6,113 nucleotides of DNA. Origin: Oscillospiraceae bacterium (lineage in GTDB: Bacteria; Bacillota_A; Clostridia; Oscillospirales; Oscillospiraceae). This document shows, one piece after another, positions 1 to 4,657 of this stretch. The position numbers were made by a program, and so were the translations under genes. The stretch spans positions 1-6,113 of the forward strand of contig JAEDOJ010000095.1 of the NCBI GenBank assembly GCA_016302015.1, given 5' to 3'. Position 1 is the first letter of the stretch; every line of letters begins with the position of its first letter. Below the pieces are notes generated by a model that was not told the DNA's origin, ran no database searches, and saw nothing but the letters and a program-made list of their open reading frames with translations.

Positions 1-440
1 ATATCCGCTACGGTAGGCCGGAGGCCACCATGGAAGAGGTCATCGAGGCCGCCAAGCGGGCGGAAATTTACGAGGACATCATGGCCATGCCCGAGGGCTT
101 TGACACCTATGTGGGCGAGCGGGGCACGCTGTTGTCCGGCGGCCAGAAGCAGCGGGTCTCCATCGCCCGGATTTTCCTGAAAAATCCTCCCATCCTCATT
201 CTGGACGAAGCCACCAGCGCTTTGGACAGCGTGACCGAGGCGAAAATCCAGTCCGCCCTGGACGCTCTGGCGGTGGGGAGAACCACGCTGATCATTGCCC
301 ACCGCCTGTCCACCATCCGCAGCGCCCAGCGGATTTATGTGGTGGGAGAGGGCAGAATTCTGGAGGAGGGCACCCACGCCCAGCTCATGGAGCGAAACGG
401 CCTGTATGCCCGGCTTCGCAACACTCAGGCCGGGGTTTAG
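1..440 (+). CDS. ABC exporter, fused type, C-terminal part of ATPase domain (5' partial)
   Basis: This is the 3' end of an ATP-binding cassette gene; the reading frame is open to the left edge, so the ATG at 30 is internal and the gene starts outside the window. About 145 residues are visible. Seen: the ABC signature LSGGQKQR (codons from 132), Walker [13 protein letters not shown] (from 192) and the H-loop His in IIAHRLST (codon 300-302). The usual tail of an exporter ATPase follows, with a GRILEEGTH motif. Walker A and the membrane domain lie upstream and cannot be checked. Family knowledge: this pattern is typical of MsbA/MdlB-like (ABC-B) exporters with membrane and ATPase domains in one chain, working as homo- or heterodimers in the cytoplasmic membrane. 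The substrate cannot be inferred. The stop at 438-440 is one base before the next gene. Confidence 0.93.
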   Translation, partial: IRYGRPEATMEEVIEAAKRAEIYEDIMAMPEGFDTYVGERGTLLSGGQKQRVSIARIFLKNPPILILDEATSALDSVTEAKIQSALDALAVGRTTLIIAHRLSTIRSAQRIYVVGEGRILEEGTHAQLMERNGLYARLRNTQAGV

Positions 441-441
441 C

Positions 442-690
442 ATGAAGCAGTGGTGCGTCTATATCCTCCGCTGTGGGGACGGCACCCTCTACACCGGCAT
501 GACCGACGATTTTGAGAAGCGGCTTGCCGCCCACCGGAAGGGCACCGGGGCGAAATATACCCGGGGACGGGGGCCTCTGACCCCGGTGTACCGGGAGGAC
601 TGCGACAGCCGGTCCGCCGCCCTGAAACGGGAGTACGCGGTGAAGCGTCTGTCCCGGAGGGAAAAGGAAAAGCTCCTCTCCCCTCGCTGA
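442..690 (+). CDS. Small GIY-YIG domain protein (YhbQ/UPF0213-like)
   Basis: An 82-residue protein consisting of almost nothing but a GIY-YIG nuclease-like domain. Seen: VYILRC (Y7) and LYTG (residues 16-19) stand for the GIY and YIG halves. They are followed by the conserved KRLAAH segment (R27, H31), a GAKYTRGRGP loop (36-45) and a helix with Glu64 in the place of the metal-binding Glu. The length is near the usual 80-100 residues of this family, so it looks intact. The ATG at 442 is chosen because the domain begins at residue 6 and the upstream frame overlaps the ABC gene. No good ribosome binding site is visible, and the start is one base after the ABC stop, so translation is probably coupled. 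Members are small standalone nuclease-like proteins, mostly of unclear role; DNA repair has been suggested for some. The physiological role here is unknown. Confidence 0.88.
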   Translation: MKQWCVYILRCGDGTLYTGMTDDFEKRLAAHRKGTGAKYTRGRGPLTPVYREDCDSRSAALKREYAVKRLSRREKEKLLSPR

Positions 691-745
691 GCCGGGACTG
701 GCGGTTCGTCCAAGGCTCCCTACTCTCTCGATTCTGTATCGGTCT

Positions 746-790
746 CTTGCCTCCCTCTGAGGCAGGTGGTTGAGGTTCTGTGCCGCGCCT
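746..790 (+). repeat. Degenerate copy of the CTCCCTCTGA repeat
   Basis: The segment begins TGCCTCCCTCTGA, exactly like the fuller copy at 792-804, and then diverges. It forms its own hairpin: TGCCTC (748-753) pairs with GAGGCA (759-764) around a 5-nt loop. I read it as a decayed or partial copy of the element at 793-846, on the same strand. The right boundary is approximate. Confidence 0.45.
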
Positions 791-792
791 CT

Positions 793-846
793 GCCTCCCT
801 CTGATGAGGGAGGTGGCAAAACCGGAGGTTTTGACGGAGGGAGAGA
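793..846 (+). repeat. Palindromic interspersed repeat, forward copy
   Basis: Two consecutive hairpins are visible. The first has a perfect 8-bp stem, CCTCCCTC (794-801) with GAGGGAGG (806-813), and a 4-nt loop. The second is CAAAACC (817-823) with GGTTTTG (827-833) around GGA. The element ends in ACGGAGGGAGAGA. Its 18-bp core (795-812) matches the reverse complement of 924-941 at 17 of 18 positions, so this and the next entry are opposite copies of one element. Similar repeats occur between genes in gut Clostridia as I recall, but I could not verify that here. REP- or MITE-like behaviour is inferred. Confidence 0.7.
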
Positions 847-896
847 CACGGAACGCATCGTTTTCCGGGAGAATCTGGATTAAAGCGGGGATTTTT

Positions 897-942
897 CTCT
901 CCCTCAGTCAGCTACGCTGACAGCTCCCTCGTCAGAGGGAGC
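897..942 (-). repeat. Palindromic interspersed repeat, inverted copy
   Basis: This is the opposite-strand partner of the copy at 793-846. It opens with CTCTCCCTC (897-905), an exact inverse of GAGGGAGAG (837-845). It then forms a hairpin GTCAGC (907-912)/GCTGAC (916-921) with loop TAC, and an 8-bp hairpin GCTCCCTC (923-930)/GAGGGAGC (935-942) with loop GTCA. The architecture (core hairpin, variable hairpin, conserved tail) is the same as the forward copy, although the variable hairpin differs in sequence. Confidence 0.7.
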
Positions 943-960
943 CATAGACTGGCACAAACC

Positions 961-1005
961 TTCTGCTGCCTTCCTCAGAGGAAGCCATGGCCGGTGCGAA
1001 TCCAA
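961..1005. repeat. Degenerate third hairpin unit
   Basis: CTTCCT (970-975) pairs with AGGAAG (979-984). The AGAGGAAGCCAT at 977-988 resembles AGAGGGAGCCAT at 934-945, and similarity continues weakly for about 15 more bases. This suggests a 43-bp offset partial duplication of the end of the inverted copy. Confidence 0.35.
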
Positions 1006-1054
1006 AGGGTTTGTTTCCCGGCGGGGTTTGCCTGTAAGCCGGAGTTTTCTGCTT

Positions 1055-1076
1055 TTTTCCCGAAGATTCGGGAAAA
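1055..1076. promoter_or_regulatory. 22-bp perfect palindrome beside the leader promoter
   Basis: TTTTCCCGAA (1055-1064) and TTCGGGAAAA (1067-1076) are perfect inverted arms separated by 2 bp. The right arm ends four bases before the -35 hexamer. With only two bases between the arms and no T-run after the right arm, it fits a dimeric repressor or activator site better than a terminator. The binding protein is unknown. Confidence 0.5.
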
Positions 1077-1080
1077 TTTC

Positions 1081-1109
1081 TTGACAAATTAGTCTTTCGT
1101 TGTTACCAT
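1081..1109 (+). promoter_or_regulatory. Sigma-A-type promoter for the speA leader/operon
   Basis: A perfect -35 TTGACA (1081-1086) is followed after 17 bp by TACCAT (1104-1109), four of six matches to TATAAT. A TG at 1101-1102 forms an extended -10 that would compensate. Transcription would begin near 1116. A better-looking TACAAT at 1113-1118 lies 26 bp from the -35 and would lack a partner. No other promoter of similar quality is seen before speA. Confidence 0.65.
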
Positions 1110-1352
1110 AGTTACAATAGTTTTTTGATGGGTTCCTCAGAGCCGTCAATGCAATTATTCCGGACCACTCTTCGGAGTCAAGGCCATACGGACAGCCGGG
1201 TCCACTGCCGATTGGCAACCTTCGTTGCCCTATTGACTGGGCGTTCCGCTCAGATTTTATAAGTTGGTTTCTTAAAACCAGTTGGTTTCTCATAAACCGA
1301 ATGGCGCCTCGGCGCTGACTTGTGAAACGGTCAATATGAAGAGTAGTAAGTG

Positions 1353-1469
1353 ATGATTGCTGTGAAAGCTCTGACATTCCCCAGGGAGATATTCGTATCA
1401 CAAGACAGCGCGGAAAATTTTGCGCCGTCTTGTGTTTTTTTACGCACAGGAGAAAGAGTGGGAAGATGA
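1353..1469 (+). CDS. Possible 38-residue leader peptide overlapping the speA start
   Basis: An ATG at 1353 opens a 38-codon frame that runs through the terminator hairpin and its T-run. It stops with TGA at 1467-1469, which overlaps the speA ATG in an ATGA arrangement. The peptide starts MIAVKALTFPREIF and contains four Arg residues (11, 31, 35, 38), not clustered. There is no clear ribosome binding site; only AAGAGTAG lies upstream. A five-codon ATG frame (1336-1353) ends on the same base where this one starts. If translated, ribosomes would disrupt the terminator and could feed into speA, as in translation-dependent attenuation. That is inference: the frame could be chance, and I do not recognise the peptide. 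Confidence 0.3.
   Translation: MIAVKALTFPREIFVSQDSAENFAPSCVFLRTGERVGR
1399..1441 (+). terminator. Intrinsic terminator (attenuator) in the speA leader
   Basis: CACAAGAC (1399-1406) pairs with GTCTTGTG (1427-1434). After one A-C mismatch, GCGC (1408-1411) pairs with GCGC (1422-1425) around a 10-nt loop, and seven Ts follow at 1435-1441. It sits 24 nt before the speA ATG and inside the same transcription unit, so it makes most sense as a regulated stop. It could alternatively end an independent leader RNA or upstream transcription. Confidence 0.85.
1448..1452 (+). promoter_or_regulatory. speA ribosome binding site, unusually distant
   Basis: AGGAG lies 13 nt before the ATG at 1466, longer than the usual 5-9 nt and unlike the other genes of this operon. 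It follows the terminator T-run by six bases. The start is fixed by homology: an upstream TTG at 1430 would lie inside the terminator and add residues that B. subtilis SpeA lacks. Confidence 0.55.
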
Positions 1470-2917
1470 AATACAAATTCGACCAGAGCCGGGCGCCCAT
1501 CTACGAAGCCTTGGAGCGATTCCGTCAGATGCGGGTGGTGCCCTTTGACGTACCCGGCCACAAGCGGGGCCGGGGCAACCCTGAGCTGAGAGATTTTTTG
1601 GGTCAGCAGTGCATTGGCGTGGACGTGAACAGCATGAAGCCCCTGGACAACCTCTGCCATCCCATTTCCGTCATCCGGGAAGCGGAGGAGCTGGCCGCCG
1701 ACGCCTTCGGCGCGGCGCAGGCGTTTTTGATGGTGGGAGGAACCACCAGCGCCGTCCAGAGCATGATTCTCACCGCCTGCAAGCGGGGCGATGAGATTAT
1801 CCTGCCCCGAAACGTCCACCGGAGCGTGATCAACGCCCTGGTGCTCTGCGGCGCCATCCCCGTGTACGTCAATCCCGAGGTGGATCAGCGGCTGGGTATT
1901 TCTCTGGGCATGAAGCGGGAGCAGGTTGCCAAGGCCATTGCCGACCATCCCAACGCGGTGGCGGTGCTGGTGAACAATCCCACCTACTACGGCATTTGCT
2001 CCGACCTGAGAGCCATTGTGGATATGGCTCATAAGGCGGGGATGCTGTGCCTTGCGGACGAGGCCCACGGCACTCACTTCTACTTCGGCGCTGACCTGCC
2101 CATCTCCGCCATGGCGGCGGGAGCGGATATGGCGGCGGTTTCCATGCACAAAAGCGGCGGAAGCCTGACCCAGTCCAGCTTCCTCCTCTCCGGCCCCAAT
2201 GTCCATGCGGGCTATGTCCGCCAGATCATCAACCTGACCCAGACCACCTCCGGCAGTTATCTGCTCATGTCCAGTCTGGACATTTCCCGGCGGAATCTGG
2301 CCCTCCGGGGCAAGCAGGTCTTCGGTCACGTGCAGGAGCTGGCCTCCTACGCCAGAGAGGAGATCAATGCCATCGGAGATTACTACGCCTTCGGCAGAGA
2401 GCTGATGGACGGCAACGCCGTGTTTGATTTTGACTCCACCAAGCTCAGTATCCACACCCTGGACATCGGCCTGGCCGGTGTGGAGGTCTACGACACCCTC
2501 CGGGACGACTACGACATCCAGATTGAATTCGGTGATCTGGGCAACGTGCTGGCCTACCTGTCCATCGGCGACCGGATGCAGGAGCTGGAACGGCTGGTCA
2601 GCGCCCTGGCGGAGATCCGCCGCCGCTACCGCCGGTCTCCCGCAGGCATGCTGACCCAGGAATATATCGATCCCATTGTGGCGGCAAGCCCTCAGGAGGC
2701 CTTCTACGCGGAAAAAGTCAGCCTGCCTCTGGACGAGACGGAGGGGCGGGTCTGCAGTGAGTTTGTCATGTGCTATCCTCCCGGCATCCCCATCGTGGCC
2801 CCCGGCGAGCGGATCACCAAGGACATTCTTCAATATATTAAATACGCCCACGAAAAGGGCTGTCAGATGACCGGCCCCGAGGATCCGGACATCCGGTATC
2901 TGAACGTGCTGAAGTAA
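1466..2917 (+). CDS. speA: Arginine decarboxylase, PLP-dependent, Orn/Lys/Arg decarboxylase family
   Basis: A 483-residue cytoplasmic fold-type I PLP enzyme predicted to convert arginine to agmatine and CO2. Seen in order: PGHKRG (30-35), GGTTSA (91-96, phosphate-binding), NVHRS (116-120), NPTYYG (171-176), DEAHG (198-202, D198 for the PLP pyridine nitrogen) and SMHKSGGSLTQ with the Schiff-base lysine K229. A C-terminal CYPPGIPIVAPGE stretch follows. The length and motifs match the short form typified by B. subtilis SpeA (about 490 residues), without the N-terminal wing domain of the large E. coli enzymes. The family also includes lysine and ornithine decarboxylases, and sequence alone does not settle the substrate. 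The agmatinase two genes downstream argues for arginine. It is first in the operon, behind the attenuator leader; speE follows after 12 bases. Confidence 0.93.
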   Translation: MKYKFDQSRAPIYEALERFRQMRVVPFDVPGHKRGRGNPELRDFLGQQCIGVDVNSMKPLDNLCHPISVIREAEELAADAFGAAQAFLMVGGTTSAVQSMILTACKRGDEIILPRNVHRSVINALVLCGAIPVYVNPEVDQRLGISLGMKREQVAKAIADHPNAVAVLVNNPTYYGICSDLRAIVDMAHKAGMLCLADEAHGTHFYFGADLPISAMAAGADMAAVSMHKSGGSLTQSSFLLSGPNVHAGYVRQIINLTQTTSGSYLLMSSLDISRRNLALRGKQVFGHVQELASYAREEINAIGDYYAFGRELMDGNAVFDFDSTKLSIHTLDIGLAGVEVYDTLRDDYDIQIEFGDLGNVLAYLSIGDRMQELERLVSALAEIRRRYRRSPAGMLTQEYIDPIVAASPQEAFYAEKVSLPLDETEGRVCSEFVMCYPPGIPIVAPGERITKDILQYIKYAHEKGCQMTGPEDPDIRYLNVLK

Positions 2918-2922
2918 GGAGG
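2915..2922 (+). promoter_or_regulatory. speE ribosome binding site overlapping the speA stop
   Basis: TAAGGAGG is a near-perfect anti-16S match. The speA stop codon TAA forms its first three bases, and the speE ATG follows after 7 nt. Termination on speA therefore places ribosomes directly at the speE initiation site. Confidence 0.8.
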
Positions 2923-2929
2923 AAGGCCC

Positions 2930-3787
2930 ATGGCATTTTGGTTCAGTGAGCATCACACGCCCGATGTGAAATTAAGTCTGCGGGTGCATCACCAGCTCTA
3001 TTCCGGGGACAGCGACTTCCAGCATATTGATCTGTTCGACACCCCGGAATTCGGCAAGGTGCTTGCCCTGGACGGGAACATCATGCTGACGGAGCGGGAC
3101 GAGTTCATCTATGACGAGATGATCACCCACGTTCCCATGTCCGTCCATCCCAACGTCACCACGGTGCTGGTCATCGGTGCCGGAGACGGAGGCGTTGTCC
3201 GGGAGCTGACAAGATACGATCAGGTTCGCCGCATCGATCTGGTGGAGATGGACCCCAAGGTTGTGGAGGTCTGCCGCCAGTATCTCCCCGGCAACGCCTG
3301 CCGGCTGGATGACAGCCGGGTGCATATCTACTATGAAAACGCCCTGAAATTCATCCGCCGCTGTGAAAATCTCTACGATTTGATCATTGTGGACTCCAAT
3401 GACCCCTTTGGCCCGGCGGAGGGTCTGTTTACCAGAGAATTTTACGGCATTTGCTACAACGCCCTGAAGGAAGACGGCATCATGGTCAATCAGCAGGGCA
3501 GTCCCTTCTACGCCGAGGATGCGGAGGCCATGAAGCGCAGTCATAAGCGCATCGCCACCACCTTCCCCATCTGCAAGGTCTATCAGGCGCATATTCCCAC
3601 CTATGCCGCAGGCTACTGGCTCTTTGGCTTTGCCAGCAAGCGGTATCATCCCGTGGTGGATAACGACGCCGCCCGGTGGGAGAAAAACAACCTCCGCACC
3701 CGGTATTACACCCCCAGACTCCATGTGGGCGCCTTCTACCTGCCCGCTTTTCTGGAGGAAATGCTCATGGAGGTGGAGCAATGCTGA
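2930..3787 (+). CDS. speE: Spermidine synthase family aminopropyltransferase
   Basis: A 285-residue protein of the spermidine synthase family, which moves the aminopropyl group of decarboxylated AdoMet to putrescine or a related amine. Seen: an N-terminal beta-strand domain; TERDEFIYDEM (54-64); the nucleotide loop IGAGDGG (82-88, usually GGGDGG); VEMD with E106; LDDSRV (126-131); the catalytic loop VDSNDPFGP with D155 and D158; and HIPTYAAGYW with Y225. The length is normal. Departures: YDEM where bacterial enzymes often have YHEM, and ENA (136-138) where the family has D-D-G/A, so the adenine-contacting Asp is Asn137. QQGSP (188-192) lacks an acidic residue, but E. coli SpeE has Gly there too. 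No speD is in the window. The substrate could be putrescine, agmatine or another amine. The last 7 bases overlap speB. Confidence 0.88.
   Translation: MAFWFSEHHTPDVKLSLRVHHQLYSGDSDFQHIDLFDTPEFGKVLALDGNIMLTERDEFIYDEMITHVPMSVHPNVTTVLVIGAGDGGVVRELTRYDQVRRIDLVEMDPKVVEVCRQYLPGNACRLDDSRVHIYYENALKFIRRCENLYDLIIVDSNDPFGPAEGLFTREFYGICYNALKEDGIMVNQQGSPFYAEDAEAMKRSHKRIATTFPICKVYQAHIPTYAAGYWLFGFASKRYHPVVDNDAARWEKNNLRTRYYTPRLHVGAFYLPAFLEEMLMEVEQC
3769..3773 (+). promoter_or_regulatory. speB ribosome binding site inside speE
   Basis: GGAGG, within the purine-rich GGAGGTGGAG, lies 7 nt before the ATG at 3781. It selects this start over in-frame codons further upstream (for example near 3676), which would add unrelated N-terminal residues. 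Confidence 0.75.
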
Positions 3788-4632
3788 AGCCCAATGTTGA
3801 GACCTTTATCGGCTGTGACGCCGGCTATGAGGAGGCCAAAATCGTTCTGTTTGGCGCACCCTTTGATTCCACCACCAGCTACCGCCCCGGCACCCGCTTC
3901 GGCCCCTCCGCCATGCGCCATGAAAGCTTCGGTCTGGAGACCTACAGCCCCTATCAGGATAAGGATCTGACGGATTACGCCGTGTTCGACAGCGGCGATC
4001 TGGAGCTGTGCTTCGGTTCTCAGGAGTCGGCGCTCCGGGACATCGAGGACAGAGCCGCCGCCATTTTGGAGGACGGGAAATTCCCCCTCCTGCTGGGGGG
4101 CGAGCATCTGGTGACCCTTGGATCGGTGCGGGCGGCGGTAAAAAAGTACCCCGATCTGCATATCATCCACTTTGACGCCCACGCAGACCTGCGGGACGAC
4201 TATCTGGGGGCAAAATTAAGCCACGCCTGTGTCCTGCGCCGGTGCCATGAGCTGGTGGGAGACGGAAGAATCCACCAGTTTTGTATCCGCTCCGGGGATC
4301 GGGAGGAGTTCCGCTTCGCCAAAGACCATACCGATCTGCACCCCTTTTCCTTTGAAGGCTTGAAGGAAACCGTGGAGGGCTTGAAGGACGTTCCGGTGTA
4401 TTTCACCATTGATCTGGACTGTCTCGATCCCGCCTGCTTCCCCGGCACCGGCACTCCCGAGGCCGGCGGCGTCACCTTCCCCCAGCTTCTGGAGGCCATA
4501 CGCACCGTGGCCGGGGCCAATGTGGTAGGCGCGGACGTGAACGAGCTGTCCCCCATGCTGGACGCCTCCGGGGCTTCCACCGCTCTGGCCTGCAAGGTTC
4601 TCCGGGAACTGCTGCTGGCTCTGTTATCGTGA
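3781..4632 (+). CDS. speB: Agmatinase (ureohydrolase/arginase family)
   Basis: A 283-residue cytoplasmic binuclear-manganese ureohydrolase predicted to split agmatine into putrescine and urea. All metal ligands are visible: H109 in LLGGEH; D132, H134 and D136 in FDAHADLR; and D211 and D213 in TIDLDCLDPA. The family signature continues with PGTGTPEAGG (221-230), and C-terminal GADVNELSP is typical. Sequence and length follow B. subtilis SpeB (290 residues), including SH after the second motif and CIRSG near 168-172. The gene starts inside the last codons of speE (7-base overlap), a speE-speB order also found in B. subtilis. The next gene follows after 25 bases. An alternative substrate is aminopropylagmatine or carboxyaminopropylagmatine, used by ureohydrolases of some spermidine routes; sequence alone does not decide. 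Confidence 0.93.
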   Translation: MLKPNVETFIGCDAGYEEAKIVLFGAPFDSTTSYRPGTRFGPSAMRHESFGLETYSPYQDKDLTDYAVFDSGDLELCFGSQESALRDIEDRAAAILEDGKFPLLLGGEHLVTLGSVRAAVKKYPDLHIIHFDAHADLRDDYLGAKLSHACVLRRCHELVGDGRIHQFCIRSGDREEFRFAKDHTDLHPFSFEGLKETVEGLKDVPVYFTIDLDCLDPACFPGTGTPEAGGVTFPQLLEAIRTVAGANVVGADVNELSPMLDASGASTALACKVLRELLLALLS

Positions 4633-4657
4633 ATATTTTCTGCAAAGGAGTAAGAAT

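Larger units (their letters stand above)
691..1080. other. Gene-poor interval with hairpin repeats
   Basis: No ORF here has a credible protein or start site. The first 50 bases after the GIY-YIG gene show no obvious intrinsic terminator. From about 745 to 1000 the interval is filled with CCTCCCTC/GAGGGAGG-type hairpins listed separately. Positions 1000-1050 hold nothing I recognise. The 22-bp palindrome at 1055-1076 is described separately. Confidence 0.7.
1116..1465 (+). promoter_or_regulatory. Long structured 5' leader of speA, riboswitch-like, class not recognised
   Basis: About 350 nt separate the predicted transcription start from the speA ATG. Hairpins seen: ACTC/GAGT with a UUCG loop (1167-1178), enclosed by GGACC (1162-1166)/GGTCC (1199-1203); GGCAAC/GTTGCC (1214-1229); TGGGCG/CGCTCA (1238-1252); TGGTTT/AAACCA (1265-1280); GGTTT/AAACC (1284-1298); GGCGC/GCGCT (1303-1316); and GATA/TATC with a UUCG loop. 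The leader ends in an intrinsic terminator just upstream of the ribosome binding site. ATTGAC (1232-1237) can pair upstream (1145-1150) or downstream (1330-1335), but not both. I see no T-box, lysine, SAM or guanidine riboswitch signature. Control of polyamine synthesis by RNA attenuation is inferred. Confidence 0.5.

Noticed and set aside
984..1030. Cobalamin-riboswitch-like GGTGCGAATCC
   Set aside because: Only this short string resembles the B12 motif. The GCCACTG box and other conserved parts are absent, and the string lies in a decayed repeat upstream of the promoter.
1055..1076. Palindrome read as an intrinsic terminator
   Set aside because: The arms leave only two bases for a loop, and no T-run follows in either direction. 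It also sits directly beside a -35 element.
1116..1441. Known large RNAs (RNase P, tmRNA, SRP, 6S) or a T-box in the leader
   Set aside because: I could not find their conserved signatures, for example the T-box GGTGGNACCGCG or a tRNA-like end of tmRNA. A covariance search is still needed to exclude divergent forms.
1430..1465. TTG start extending SpeA by 12 residues
   Set aside because: The TTG lies in the terminator stem, has no binding site and adds residues not found in B. subtilis SpeA.
904..1500. 198-codon open frame on the minus strand across the leader
   Set aside because: It runs through the promoter, the terminator and the inverted repeat. No motif or family is recognisable, and the promoter and terminator signals point to transcription of the + strand. 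A real minus-strand gene remains a small possibility.
1331..2956. 541-codon open frame on the minus strand across speA
   Set aside because: It is antisense to an unmistakable decarboxylase gene. Its residues are rich in G, H, V and D without any motif, which is the usual mirror of a GC-rich coding strand.
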